In this document: one piece after another, positions 1-8,885 of the stretch
Layout of the letters: each line of letters opens with the position of its first letter
Numbering within the stretch: the stretch's first letter is position 1
Position numbers and translations under genes: made by a program
Assembly (NCBI GenBank): GCA_913063155.1
Contig: CAJXYU010000003.1
Location: 62,001 to 126,000, forward strand
Direction: 5' to 3'
From: an uncultured Desulfovibrio sp.
GTDB taxonomy: Bacteria; Desulfobacterota; Desulfovibrionia; Desulfovibrionales; Desulfovibrionaceae
Length of the DNA stretch: 64,000 nucleotides
The notes under the pieces: model-generated
The model's database searches: none
Told to the model about the DNA's origin: nothing
Seen by the model: the letters and a program-made list of their open reading frames with translations, nothing else

Positions 1-1
1 C

Positions 2-1303
2 TGCAGGGTGCCCACCGTGCACATGAAGACCATGATCGGCTGCGGTGCGGCGGCGGGCATCGCCGCCACCTTCAACGCCCCCATAGCGGGCGTGCTCTTC
101 GCCCTGGAGATCATCGTCGGCGACTGGGGCGTCACTTCCTTTTCCCCGGTGGTGTTGTCCTCGGTGACCGCCACCACCATCTCCCGGTACTATTTCGGCG
201 ATTTTCCGGCCTTCATCATTCCGGATTACAAGGTGGTCTCCCTCTGGGAATTCTGCTTCTACCCCTTCCTGGGTGTGGCCACCGGCCTGGTGGGCCTGAG
301 CTTCACCAAAATCCTGTACGCCTTTGAGGATGCATCCGACGCGGTCCGAATCGTCCCGGAGTGGTTCAAGCCGGCCGTGGGCGGCGCATTGCTGGGCGTG
401 GTCATCATCTTCTTCCCCTACACCTTCGGCGTGGGCTACGGAGCCATGAACCTCTCCCTGACCAACAACATGGGATTCTGGATGTTGTTCCTACTCATCT
501 GGGTCAAGATCCTGGCCTCGTCCATTACCCTCGGTTCCGGCGGGTCCGGCGGCATTTTCGCGCCCTCACTGTTCATCGGGGCCATGACCGGCGGCGCTTT
601 CGGTTCGCTGGTGCACGGCATGTTCCCGGAAATCACCGCCGATCCGGGTGCATACGCCCTGGTGGCCATGGGCGGCGTCGTGGCCGGAACCACCTATGCG
701 CCCATCACCGCCATCCTGATCATCTTCGAAATGACCGGAAAATATTCCATCATCCTGCCGCTCATGCTCACCTGCATCACGGCCACAGTGCTCAACTCCA
801 CCATCGACCGCGCCTCCATTTACACCACCAAGCTGCTACGGCGCGGCATAGATATCGAGGCCGGACGCGAACGCAACATCCTGCAACTCATGCTGGTCAA
901 GGACGTCATGACCTCGGATCTGGTCACCGTGCCCGAATCCGCCACGCTTGAGCGCATCCTCTGGACCTTCAAGACGAAAAACGCACCTTACCTGCACGTG
1001 GTGGACGCAAACGACAACCTGACCGGCATTATCTCGTTCCGCGATATCCGCCCCGTGCTTTACGAGGAAGACCTGCTGCAGCTGATCATCGCCAAGGACC
1101 TGGCCACCACCAGACTGGAGACCGTCATCATGAACGACACGCTTCAGGAAGCTTTGGACCGCATGACCGACAAGGGAGTTTCGCAATTGCCTGTGCTGGA
1201 GTCGGAAACGTCCCGGCGTCTGGCGGGAACACTCACCGAGCACGACCTCAACACCGCCTACAACCAGCAGCTTCTGCGCAAGGAAATCGACGAGGAAGAA
1301 TAA
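2..1303 (+). CDS. CLC-family chloride channel/antiporter with C-terminal CBS pair (5' end outside window)
   Basis: Membrane chloride channel or Cl-/H+ exchanger of the ClC family. The reading frame is open to the window edge, so the N-terminal helices and the GREGP filter segment with the gating glutamate lie upstream. Visible are the NAPIAGVLFALE segment (about residue 23 of the visible part), the GSGGSGGIFAP chloride-filter motif (about 177-187) and the APITAILIIFEMTG helix. About 130 residues after the last membrane helix form two CBS domains (one beginning near VKDVMTSDLVTVPE, one near ATTRLETVIMNDTL), which usually bind adenine nucleotides and regulate gating. The first possible start (GTG at 8) falls in the middle of the conserved core and is not the real start. 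Confidence 0.9.
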   Translation, partial: CRVPTVHMKTMIGCGAAAGIAATFNAPIAGVLFALEIIVGDWGVTSFSPVVLSSVTATTISRYYFGDFPAFIIPDYKVVSLWEFCFYPFLGVATGLVGLSFTKILYAFEDASDAVRIVPEWFKPAVGGALLGVVIIFFPYTFGVGYGAMNLSLTNNMGFWMLFLLIWVKILASSITLGSGGSGGIFAPSLFIGAMTGGAFGSLVHGMFPEITADPGAYALVAMGGVVAGTTYAPITAILIIFEMTGKYSIILPLMLTCITATVLNSTIDRASIYTTKLLRRGIDIEAGRERNILQLMLVKDVMTSDLVTVPESATLERILWTFKTKNAPYLHVVDANDNLTGIISFRDIRPVLYEEDLLQLIIAKDLATTRLETVIMNDTLQEALDRMTDKGVSQLPVLESETSRRLAGTLTEHDLNTAYNQQLLRKEIDEEE

Positions 1304-1397
1304 AGGCGAATCGGGGGAAGGAAAGAATCCTTTTCAAACCGTTGAGCCGATATTCAAGGCCGCCGACAAGAGTGCGGATGCGCGAAGTAAAAAAACA

Positions 1398-1427
1398 GGC
1401 CCTTCGCGTAGTAAACCACGAAGGGCC
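1398..1427 (-). terminator. Rho-independent terminator of the oxidoreductase gene
   Basis: A 9-bp perfect stem (ggcccttcg / cgaagggcc) is preceded on the + strand by a run of A (1389-1395). Read on the minus strand this is a hairpin followed by T7, so it ends the leftward gene at 1460-2506. It may also serve the convergent CLC gene. Confidence 0.75.
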
Positions 1428-1459
1428 GCCATTCTTGAAACGACGAAATCGACGCGCCC

Positions 1460-2506
1460 TTACCGGCAGCCCTGCTTCACCGGTAGCGTCTTGCCCAACC
1501 GGCCGCTCTCCATCGCCAACTCGATGAGCCGGATGTTCCAGAGTGCTTCTTCCGCGCTCACGGGAGGTCGTCCGTTCGACCGCACGGCATCGGCCATGGC
1601 GGCAAAATAGAACTGGTACCCTCCCCGCTCGGTCGCAAGGGCCTCGGCCGTGTCGCCCGTGTAGAACATGCCGTACTGTTCAGCGTTTTCATCCGCCCAA
1701 CCGGGGTCGGTGGGCAACACGCCGGCGACAAGGCGATCCTCCTGCGGGTCCAGCCCGCATTTTTCATAGCTGCCCTTATCCCCACTGACACTGAACCGTT
1801 TATTGGGCCCGGCGCAGAACAGGTCGGCATGCACCACGGCCACTTTATCGGGGTAGTGCATCACAATGTTGAAATAGTCCACATTCACCGAGCCCTCCCG
1901 CATGATCAGGCATTGCGCCGTGATCGCGTCCGGGAGCCCGAACAGTTCCAGTGCCTGGTCGATCAGATGCGGCCCCAGGTCGAACAGAATGCCGCCTCCG
2001 TCGGTGGCCTGCTCACGCCAGCGCCGGCGCACAACAGGCCGAAAGCGGTCGAAGTGGGACTCGAAGCACTTCACCGCGCCAAGACGCTTCTCCTCGATCA
2101 ATTTCCTGACCGTGAGGAAATCTCCATCCCAACGACGGTTGTGATACACGCTCAGCACGCGCCCCTTTTCCGCCGCCAGGGAGATAAGCGCTTCACCGTC
2201 GGCAACGTTCGTCACGAAAGGCTTTTCAAGTATGACGTGCTTGTTGTTCTCCAGAGCCTGCTTCGCCAAGCCGAAATGTACGTCGTTGGGCGCGGTGATG
2301 ATCACCAGTTCCGCCTCGGTTTGCCGCAACAACTCATCCGCTGAGGAATAATGCTCCACCGAGGGCCAATCGCTGAGCACTGCATCGCGCTTGCTGCTGC
2401 TGATCGCCGTCAATTCGAATTCCGGCAGGCAGCTTATGAAAGGAATGTGAAACGTCTTTGCGGAAAATCCGTAGCCGATGACGGCAGTCCTGATCGGTGT
2501 TGACAT
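1460..2506 (-). CDS. Gfo/Idh/MocA-family NAD(P)-dependent oxidoreductase
   Basis: Putative cytoplasmic sugar- or polyol-type dehydrogenase of 348 residues, the usual family length. The N-terminus is a Rossmann fold (TAVIGYGFSAKTFHIPFI) and residues near 95 carry the family EKP motif (HVILEKPFVTN), whose lysine is catalytic in relatives. The AKTFH variant of the dinucleotide loop is typical of the YdgJ/YhhX branch. The start at 2506 was chosen because the Rossmann strand begins four residues later. The longer frame (to 2608) adds 34 residues of no recognisable sequence. It stands alone between convergent CLC and the divergent gad genes. The substrate cannot be told from sequence. Confidence 0.88.
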   Translation of the reverse strand: MSTPIRTAVIGYGFSAKTFHIPFISCLPEFELTAISSSKRDAVLSDWPSVEHYSSADELLRQTEAELVIITAPNDVHFGLAKQALENNKHVILEKPFVTNVADGEALISLAAEKGRVLSVYHNRRWDGDFLTVRKLIEEKRLGAVKCFESHFDRFRPVVRRRWREQATDGGGILFDLGPHLIDQALELFGLPDAITAQCLIMREGSVNVDYFNIVMHYPDKVAVVHADLFCAGPNKRFSVSGDKGSYEKCGLDPQEDRLVAGVLPTDPGWADENAEQYGMFYTGDTAEALATERGGYQFYFAAMADAVRSNGRPPVSAEEALWNIRLIELAMESGRLGKTLPVKQGCR

Positions 2507-2728
2507 ACTGTGGTTCAACTCTCTTTTGAAGGTTTCATGACGGCGGGATGCGTATCTTTCAATGGGACCGTTCCCCTTGTTCATAAAGCCGAAACGTCCT
2601 TGCCACAATATTTCAACGATAATTTCCCCAGGAAATTAACACCTATCATTGTTGGGCCGGCGTGCATCTGATACGAAGGCGTATGTTTCTCTATCGCCGT
2701 CGGCCCGAATTCCAGTCGAGGAGGATTC

Positions 2729-4168
2729 ATGAGTGATGCGAAAAAACACATGACCGTCTTCACCCTGTCCATGATGACGGTGGCCGCAGTGGTCAGCCTG
2801 CGGGGACTGCCCATGATGGCCAAGGAAGGACTTTCCCTGATCTTCTACATCCTGTTCGCGGCGGTCATGTTCCTGATCCCCGCTTCCCTGGTGGCGGCCG
2901 AACTGGGCGGCGCCTTCGGCAGGCAAGGGGGCGGCGTCTACACCTGGGTCAAGGCCGCCTTCGGCTCCCGCTGGGGATTCACGGCCATCTGGCTGCAATG
3001 GATACAAAACGTGGTCTGGTACCCCACGGTTCTCGCCTTTGCGGCAAGCGCCCTGGCCTATCTGTTCATGAGTCCGCAACTGGCGGACAACGGCGTCTAC
3101 ACCGGCCTGGTCATCCTGGGATGTTACTGGTTGGCGACCATCCTGACCCTGGCCGGAACCGATGTGGCCAGCAAGGTCACCAAGTACGGCGTGCTGTTCG
3201 GCACGGTTCTGCCCGGCGTGTTCATCATCGTTCTCGGCCTGCTCTGGGTGGACCAGGGCAACCCGATCATGTTCCTGGACGCTGCAAACGCGGGCAAGGG
3301 CAGCACTGCCCACGCACGCCTCTTCCCGCACCTGACCGGCCTGGGCAGCGTGGCGTTTCTGGCGGGCATCATACTGCTTTTCGCGGGCGTCGAGGTGCAT
3401 GCGGTGCACGCCAACGAGTTGAAACATCCGGCCAGCGAATTCCCGCGCTCCATGTTCCTGGCCGCGGCGATCATTTTTCTCCTGTTCATGCTCGGCTCCA
3501 TGGCCGTGGCGGCGGTCATCCCGGCCGGGCAGATCAGCCTCACCGCCGGACTGCTCCAGGCCTTCCAGCATCTCCTCGACAAATTCCACATAGGCTTCCT
3601 CACCCCGGTCATGGGCCTGCTCACGGCATTCGGAGCCATCGGCGGGGTCCTGAGCTGGGTGGGCGGCCCGAGCCGGGGGCTGCTGGAAACCGCCAAGCAG
3701 GGCGAGCTGCCGCCGTTCATGGCCAAGGTCAACAAAAACGGCATACAGGTGAACATCCTCATGATCCAGGCAGTCATCGTCAGCCTGCTGGCTTCCCTGT
3801 ATTTCATCATGACCGACGTGTCCGTGGCCTTTTTCCTGCTTTCGGCCATCACCATCACCCTCTACCTGGTCATGTACATCCTCATGTACGCGGCGGCCGT
3901 CAAGCTGCGCATGGAACAGCCGGACCTGCCCCGCACCTACAAGGTGCCCGGCGGCTTGGTGGGGCTTTGCACCCTGGCGGGCATCGGCCTGCTCGGCGTC
4001 TGCTTCTCGCTGCTGGTGGCCTTTTTCCCGCCCAGCAACCTGCCCGTGGGAAACCCGGCCCTGTACGTGGGGCTCGTTGCCGGAGGGTTGGTGGTCTTCG
4101 TGGGCTTGCCCATCATCATCCACGCAAACAAGAAACCCGAATGGAAACAAGACGATAACGTTTCATAA
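2729..4168 (+). CDS. gadC: GadC-type glutamate/GABA antiporter (APC superfamily)
   Basis: Inner-membrane amino-acid antiporter of 479 residues with about 12 hydrophobic segments. It begins with the APC-type first helix (VAAVVSLRGLPMMAKEG), and the GGGVYTWVKAAFG stretch near residue 70 is typical of the glutamate:GABA subfamily. Known GadC proteins import glutamate and export GABA made by glutamate decarboxylase, which consumes a cytoplasmic proton. The decarboxylase gene follows 15 bp downstream, so an operon is very likely. The start has a strong Shine-Dalgarno (GAGGAGG, 7 nt upstream). The function is supported mostly by the pairing with gadB. Exact substrate specificity is inferred. Confidence 0.88.
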   Translation: MSDAKKHMTVFTLSMMTVAAVVSLRGLPMMAKEGLSLIFYILFAAVMFLIPASLVAAELGGAFGRQGGGVYTWVKAAFGSRWGFTAIWLQWIQNVVWYPTVLAFAASALAYLFMSPQLADNGVYTGLVILGCYWLATILTLAGTDVASKVTKYGVLFGTVLPGVFIIVLGLLWVDQGNPIMFLDAANAGKGSTAHARLFPHLTGLGSVAFLAGIILLFAGVEVHAVHANELKHPASEFPRSMFLAAAIIFLLFMLGSMAVAAVIPAGQISLTAGLLQAFQHLLDKFHIGFLTPVMGLLTAFGAIGGVLSWVGGPSRGLLETAKQGELPPFMAKVNKNGIQVNILMIQAVIVSLLASLYFIMTDVSVAFFLLSAITITLYLVMYILMYAAAVKLRMEQPDLPRTYKVPGGLVGLCTLAGIGLLGVCFSLLVAFFPPSNLPVGNPALYVGLVAGGLVVFVGLPIIIHANKKPEWKQDDNVS

Positions 4169-4183
4169 ACCAAAGGAGTAATC

Positions 4184-5596
4184 ATGCCGCTGCATCAGAA
4201 GGATACTGTCCGGGGCGAGTTGCTGGACGACATCTACGCATCCGCGGATACCCACGTCTCCCTGCCCAAATACCAATTTCCCAAGGCCGAAGAAAGGCCG
4301 CGCAACGTCTATCAGGTGGTGCGCGACGAACTCATGCTCGACGGCAACTCGCGACAGAACCTGGCCACCTTTTGCCAGACCTGGCTGGACCCGGAAATCC
4401 ACCGGCTCATGAACGACTGCATCGACAAGAACATGATCGACAAGGACGAATATCCGCAGACCGCCGAAATCGAGGCCCGGTGCGTACACATGCTGGCCGA
4501 CCTCTGGAATTCGCCTGACGCGGCCAATACCATGGGCTGCTCCACCACCGGCTCCAGCGAGGCCGCCATGCTCGGCGGCATGGCCCTCAAATGGCGCTGG
4601 CGCAAACGGATGAAAGACCTCGGCAAGCCCACGGACAACCCCAACATGATCTGCGGCCCGGTCCAGGTATGCTGGCACAAGTTCGCCCGGTACTGGGACA
4701 TTGAACTGCGCGAGATTCCCATGGAAAAGGACAGGCTGATCATGACTCCGGAGGAAGTCATCAAGCGTTGTGACGAAAACACCATCGGCGTGGTGCCCAC
4801 CCTCGGTGTGACCTTCACTTGCGACTACGAGCCCGTCGAAGCGGTCTGCAACGCCCTGGACAGATACCAGGACGACACCGGCATCGACATCCCGGTACAT
4901 GTGGACGCGGCCAGCGGCGGCTTCCTGGCCCCATTCTGCCAGCCCAACCTGATCTGGGATTTCCGGCTCGACCGCGTCAAGTCCATCAACGCCTCCGGCC
5001 ACAAATTCGGCCTCTCTCCCCTCGGCGTGGGCTGGGTGGTCTGGCGGGACGCCAAAGACCTGCCCAAAAAACTCATCTTCAACGTCAACTACCTGGGCGG
5101 CAACATGCCCACCTTCGCCCTGAACTTCTCGCGGCCCGGCGGCCAGATCATCGCCCAGTACTACAATTTCCTGCGACTCGGCCGCGAGGGATACCGCAGA
5201 ATTCACAAGGCCTGCTACACCACGGCCGCCTATCTTGCGGACGAGATAACGAAGATGGGCATTTTCGAAATCATCTACGACGGCCGGGGCGGCATTCCGG
5301 CCCTGTCCTGGACGCTCAAAGAGGACGCAGGTGTGGACTTCACGCTCTACGACCTGTCCGACAGGCTTCGCTCACGCGGCTGGCAGGTACCCGCCTATTC
5401 CATGCCGCCCCACCGCAAGGATCTCGTGGTCATGCGCGCCCTGGTCAAGCACGGGTTCAGCCGCGATCTTGCCGGCCTGTTCATCGCGGACATGAAACGG
5501 TGCCTGAAATACTTCAAGCACAATCACATCCACCACGACCCCCAAGCCACGGTAACCGGCGGGTTCGACCACGGCGGCCGCGGAGAGAAGGAATAA
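4184..5596 (+). CDS. gadB: Glutamate decarboxylase
   Basis: PLP-dependent group II decarboxylase of 470 residues (Escherichia coli GadB has 466). It converts glutamate to GABA and CO2 in the cytoplasm. The PLP-lysine motif is [18 protein letters not shown], with Lys274 as the Schiff-base residue. [15 protein letters not shown] (118-132) is the phosphate-binding region, and [13 protein letters not shown] (239-251) holds the aspartate that pairs with the pyridine nitrogen. It has its own Shine-Dalgarno (AAAGGAG) after gadC. Together the two genes form a glutamate-dependent acid-resistance system. It is the last host gene before the prophage. Confidence 0.95.
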   Translation: MPLHQKDTVRGELLDDIYASADTHVSLPKYQFPKAEERPRNVYQVVRDELMLDGNSRQNLATFCQTWLDPEIHRLMNDCIDKNMIDKDEYPQTAEIEARCVHMLADLWNSPDAANTMGCSTTGSSEAAMLGGMALKWRWRKRMKDLGKPTDNPNMICGPVQVCWHKFARYWDIELREIPMEKDRLIMTPEEVIKRCDENTIGVVPTLGVTFTCDYEPVEAVCNALDRYQDDTGIDIPVHVDAASGGFLAPFCQPNLIWDFRLDRVKSINASGHKFGLSPLGVGWVVWRDAKDLPKKLIFNVNYLGGNMPTFALNFSRPGGQIIAQYYNFLRLGREGYRRIHKACYTTAAYLADEITKMGIFEIIYDGRGGIPALSWTLKEDAGVDFTLYDLSDRLRSRGWQVPAYSMPPHRKDLVVMRALVKHGFSRDLAGLFIADMKRCLKYFKHNHIHHDPQATVTGGFDHGGRGEKE

Positions 5597-5603
5597 AAAA
5601 ACC

Positions 5604-5635
5604 GGAGGGGGAACTTAAAAAAAAATTCCCCCTCC
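5604..5635 (+). terminator. Inverted repeat after gadB
   Basis: ggagggggaa and ttccccctcc form a 10-bp stem with an A-rich loop, 8 bp after the gadB stop codon. There is no T run after it, so it may be a weak or processed 3' end and not a classical terminator. Confidence 0.45.
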
Positions 5636-5639
5636 ACCA

Positions 5640-5796
5640 CCTAAAGCGCCGCGCGATAATTCGCGGACATCCGCGCGATAATTGAGCCCACTTTCGTGTT
5701 GCAGTATGTGAAAGCCTTTTACAGTTTTCCTGGCCGAAGCTCACAAACGGAAAGGACCTCCCGGAGAAGCCCCGGGAGGTCCTTTCATTTCGTGCT
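5640..5796 (+). repeat. Left-end block (copy A of a repeat shared with 27662-27790)
   Basis: Aligns over about 130 bp with 27662-27790. Shared elements in order are AAGCGCCGCG, ATAATTGAGCC, TTGCA(G/C)TATGT(G)AAAGCCTTTTA and a GACCTCCCG/CGGGAGGTC hairpin. This copy also has cgcgataatt twice (about 5651 and 5673). The segment TGTTGCAGTATGTGAAAGCC (from 5697) recurs near the right end of the prophage (about 38334) with two to three differences and in the same orientation. Confidence 0.6.
5754..5785 (+). terminator. Strong hairpin, 11-bp stem followed by TTTC
   Basis: ggacctcccgg pairs with ccgggaggtcc (5754-5764 and 5772-5782) and is followed by tttcattt. It lies at the left margin of the prophage and may insulate host and phage transcription in both directions. 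The rest of 5597-5940 contains no convincing gene. Confidence 0.65.
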
Positions 5797-5940
5797 CCAC
5801 CGCCCTCTTTCGGCGCGCCCCCTGGGCAGGCCTGCGAGGACGAGCCGGCGGGCCTTCTTTTTGCGTCGATTATCATATCCCGCGGCCATCCCCTTCCCCA
5901 TCACCATACAAGGATAGCACCCTTAAAAGAGGAGGCGCAT

Positions 5941-6234
5941 ATGCCTGTCTATTTCCTTGAGCCTATTGATTTAAATCATCGGGATTGGGAGGCCAGCATT
6001 TATAAAGGCCCGTGCACTATCCGGACCGACGATCCGGACAGAGCGCGTCAGATTGCTAAACACGCATTTTGGATAACCACCGACTCGCCCCAAAAAATGG
6101 TTCCCTGGAACAATTCCAGTCAGGTAAAGGTTTCACTCCTTACCGACCACAATTATGAGGAGGACGGCCAGGAAGAGATACTTGAGCCCCCGGGCTATAA
6201 CGAAAACTGGCGCGAAATCGAGTTCGCCCCCTAA
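5941..6234 (+). CDS. Hypothetical 97-residue protein, prophage-edge accessory gene
   Basis: Small, probably soluble, acidic protein of unknown function with no signal peptide or membrane segment. It begins MPVYFLEPIDLNHRDWEAS and is rich in D, E, W and P. I do not recognise a domain with confidence. A strong Shine-Dalgarno (GAGGAGG) precedes the start by 6 nt. It is the only rightward gene at the left prophage end and faces the leftward fibre genes across a hairpin, the usual position of an accessory (moron) gene expressed from its own promoter in the lysogen. Confidence 0.75.
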   Translation: MPVYFLEPIDLNHRDWEASIYKGPCTIRTDDPDRARQIAKHAFWITTDSPQKMVPWNNSSQVKVSLLTDHNYEEDGQEEILEPPGYNENWREIEFAP

Positions 6235-6267
6235 GCAAGTCCCTTCGTCGAACGCATCAAAAATGCC

Positions 6268-6302
6268 GGCCCGGCTCCGAACATGGAGCCGGGCCTTGTC
6301 TT
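6268..6302 (+). terminator. Terminator between accessory gene and tail-fibre genes
   Basis: Perfect 11-bp stem ggcccggctcc / ggagccgggcc with loop gaacat, then ttgtcttt. It can also act on the convergent late operon. A hairpin with the same loop occurs at 20412-20433. Confidence 0.75.
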
Positions 6303-6338
6303 TATATATCCTATGTAATTGTCAAAGAGCGGTGGCGG

Positions 6339-7028
6339 CTATCCGTCGCCGGACGGCAGCGTGTACTCCACGCTGATGGCCTCAATGGCCGCAATGGCGG
6401 CGGCCCTGGCGTCGTCGTCCTCGGCGGCCTCGTAAATGGCAACGGCTGCGGACAGTTTGTCCTGGTACGCCTGTCGTGTGCCGATGACGGCGATATAGGT
6501 GGCTTCCCATGTCTCGCGGTTGGCGATGACGCGGGCGGCCAGGTCGGCCAGGTCGACGCCACGGGCAACGGCCAGCCCGGTCAGCATGGGCGCCGGGGCG
6601 GCGCTGTCGGCCTGATAGGCCTGCGCCTCGGCGTACTGCTGATCCCATCCGATGCGTTCCATGGCCCCATACTCGGCCCCCACGGATTGCAGCAGCGCGT
6701 CGGCGCGGTCCACGATCTCGGTTTGCAGGGCAGTCTTGACCGCCTTGTAGTGGGCCGCCACGTCATACACCAACAGATCAGCATCCAAGGTACGGGTCCG
6801 CACGCAGTCCACAGTCTCCTCAACGTAGGCCGAACCGCCCTCGGGGTGGCTGTGGTATGCGGGCGGCACTTCGTCGCGGCACCAGAGTGCTCCGTGTCGT
6901 TTGGCCTGTTCGGCGCTGTCAGCCCACCGCGTAGGGATAGGCAGATCGGCACTGATTTGTTCAGCAGGCAATGATACAAATTTTCTATTACCGGGCAACA
7001 ACCAGTACTCATCATATTGCATGGACAT
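6339..7028 (-). CDS. Tail-fibre assembly-type / fibre-associated protein, distal late gene
   Basis: Last gene of the late operon, 229 residues from the ATG at 7028, which is preceded by AAGGGG. The longer frame starts at 7049, inside the preceding gene. The N-terminal part (YDEYWLLPGNRKFVSLP) and the alanine- and glutamate-rich helical C-terminus (IANRETWEATYIAVIGTRQAYQDKL) resemble the variable proteins that sit after fibre genes in tailed phages and act as fibre chaperones or as part of the fibre tip. The assignment rests on position and overall character. No specific family is certain. Confidence 0.6.
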   Translation of the reverse strand: MSMQYDEYWLLPGNRKFVSLPAEQISADLPIPTRWADSAEQAKRHGALWCRDEVPPAYHSHPEGGSAYVEETVDCVRTRTLDADLLVYDVAAHYKAVKTALQTEIVDRADALLQSVGAEYGAMERIGWDQQYAEAQAYQADSAAPAPMLTGLAVARGVDLADLAARVIANRETWEATYIAVIGTRQAYQDKLSAAVAIYEAAEDDDARAAAIAAIEAISVEYTLPSGDG

Positions 7029-7032
7029 TATC

Positions 7033-8211
7033 TTATCCCCTTGGATCAATTTTGATTGGACCGATCACCGACCCGACGCCGCCAGGGCCACCGATGCCGG
7101 CCAGTCCGACAGCGACGCCGCCGGAAACATCCCAGACGCCGGTGAATGTATTGGCTCCGGCGTACATCGCGACAATCACACCGCCGCCTGAACTTCCGCC
7201 GTTCCCGCGTTGTGCGGTTCCATACCCCAAGCCGCCGAGGGAGCCTGCCGACGCAAAAGAGCCGCTGCCGGACAGATCGCCGCCGATCAAGGCAATCAAT
7301 ACCCCGGCCAGTCCGTCCTCGCCGGACGAGCTGTTGCCATTAACGGACACGCCGCCGGGGTTGCCCGCACCGCCGCCTCCGGAAATGCCGTTGCTGTCGC
7401 TATCTCCGCCCGCGCCCCCATAGGCTGCGGCGTCCTGGGCGTCATAGCCGTCCCCGCCGTTGAAGTTGCCGCCGCCACCCGCGCCGCTTGCGAAGCACGT
7501 CGCTGTGGCACCAGCTCCGGCCATGGCTTTATTACCGGCGGTGTACCAGCCACCGCCGCCACCTCCACCCGGGGCGTTTGACGCCGATCCGCCCGCATTG
7601 CCGTTTTGGGAAGCGCCAACCCCGCCGACACCGGCGCCTCCCGATCCGCCCACGCGGGGTATCTGGATCACGATGCCGTCGCCCTGGGCAACGGGCTGAT
7701 TGGCCTCAGATGTAACTGCGGCCAGCCCGCACCCCCGCATCAGGTTGGCGTCGGTGTGGGCGCCGGTGCAGCCCTCGGCCAGCCTGCGGATGATGATGCC
7801 GCCCTCGGGCACGGCGTTGCCGTCCGTGGGGGCGACGGGTGTGTCGTCCGTGGCCTCGGCGTCGGCGGGGTTGGCGCGGCAGCCCCTCGCCGTCATGGTT
7901 ATGATCCCGTTGTTGGTCAGGTCAGACTGGGTATAGATGAGCAGCCCCCGACAACGGTATTGCGTGGTCAGGGTCATGCCCTCGTCAACGGTCAGGGATA
8001 TGGCGTTGACCACGGTCATATCGCCGTCCTCAATAGACGGGATCATGACCGTGTTGCTGGACGACAGCCAGCCGGATAAGGCCGACCAGACAACGCCGTC
8101 CTGGGACTGCTCGGCCCCGGCGCTGGTGATACGGATATGTCCGTCTGAGCCATCCCCAAACCAGTTGCCGCCGACGTCGGCCGTTATCAGGGTTTTGGGA
8201 GTCAGGCCCAT
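7033..8211 (-). CDS. Glycine-rich tail-fibre / receptor-binding protein
   Basis: 392-residue structural protein. The N-terminal 120 residues start GLTPKTLITADVGGN and look like a fibre body. From about residue 185 the sequence becomes extremely glycine-rich with repeated GGSGGAG, GGGGGGGW, GGAGGDSDS and GGGGAGN stretches, the composition of polyglycine-helix fibre tips that bind receptors. Such tips are the fastest-evolving part of phage tails and set host range. It starts 3 bp after the stop of the upstream fibre gene and overlaps the following gene slightly. Confidence 0.75.
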   Translation of the reverse strand: MGLTPKTLITADVGGNWFGDGSDGHIRITSAGAEQSQDGVVWSALSGWLSSSNTVMIPSIEDGDMTVVNAISLTVDEGMTLTTQYRCRGLLIYTQSDLTNNGIITMTARGCRANPADAEATDDTPVAPTDGNAVPEGGIIIRRLAEGCTGAHTDANLMRGCGLAAVTSEANQPVAQGDGIVIQIPRVGGSGGAGVGGVGASQNGNAGGSASNAPGGGGGGGWYTAGNKAMAGAGATATCFASGAGGGGNFNGGDGYDAQDAAAYGGAGGDSDSNGISGGGGAGNPGGVSVNGNSSSGEDGLAGVLIALIGGDLSGSGSFASAGSLGGLGYGTAQRGNGGSSGGGVIVAMYAGANTFTGVWDVSGGVAVGLAGIGGPGGVGSVIGPIKIDPRG

Positions 8212-8213
8212 AA

Positions 8214-8876
8214 CTAGCTCCCGAATTTGATGTTATGAACCAGCAGGCCAGTCTTGATGCCGTCGTTGAAAAGGATCAGCCTGACCAGCGAGGCGTCGCT
8301 GTCCGGCTCTCCATCAACCTTGCCCGCCCAGCCCGCCGCCAGGGTCAAAGCCTCTCCGTTGGGATAAACGTGAAAAAACCATTCGCTTTGGAAATCAAGC
8401 GAGAGGACGGGAAACTCATAGGGAGCGGTCAACTCCCGTACAAACCGGTTGCGGACCGTGAGATCGATGTCCGCGGCGGTGGAACCGGCGATGGGAACGA
8501 ACTGTTCCTCAACGGCCTTGTTCAGCAGATTTTCCGCGGCCACGGCCTGCGCCAGGGTCACCGCGTGGGGGTTGTCGGTGCGGGCGGCGTGGCTGTCCAG
8601 CAGGCCGTTGATGACCTGCTCCAGGCCCGCCTCGACCTTGGCCAGGTCGCCGTCGTCGAGCACGCCGGGCTCGTACCTGTTGGCGATGAACCGGGCCAGC
8701 CCCGCGGCCATATGGGAGACTTGGCGCAGGGTGGTGTTCATCAACTCGCGCCTGGCCAATCCCACCTGGTGGCCGTCAATGCGCTGGGTGTCGGCCTCGT
8801 ATGCGGCCAGGGTCATGACGTCGCTGTCCTCGACGCTGCCGCCGGCGCCGAAGGGATAAATCTCATTGGTCGCCAT
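8214..8876 (-). CDS. Phage tail-fibre (proximal) protein
   Basis: 220 residues, beginning MATNEIYPFGAGG, a common opening of baseplate-proximal fibre proteins. The HAARTDNPHAVTLAQ segment (about residues 95-109) is the DNPHxVT motif found in many tail-fibre shafts. It lies between the DUF2612 protein and the glycine-rich tip in the usual myovirus order. The start at 8876 has GGAGGA 6 nt upstream. Confidence 0.78.
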   Translation of the reverse strand: MATNEIYPFGAGGSVEDSDVMTLAAYEADTQRIDGHQVGLARRELMNTTLRQVSHMAAGLARFIANRYEPGVLDDGDLAKVEAGLEQVINGLLDSHAARTDNPHAVTLAQAVAAENLLNKAVEEQFVPIAGSTAADIDLTVRNRFVRELTAPYEFPVLSLDFQSEWFFHVYPNGEALTLAAGWAGKVDGEPDSDASLVRLILFNDGIKTGLLVHNIKFGS

Positions 8877-8885
8877 CAGTTCCTC

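Noticed and set aside
7033..8211. Diversity-generating retroelement acting on the glycine-rich fibre gene
   Set aside because: No reverse transcriptase gene or template repeat was seen nearby; the repeats are only glycine codons.
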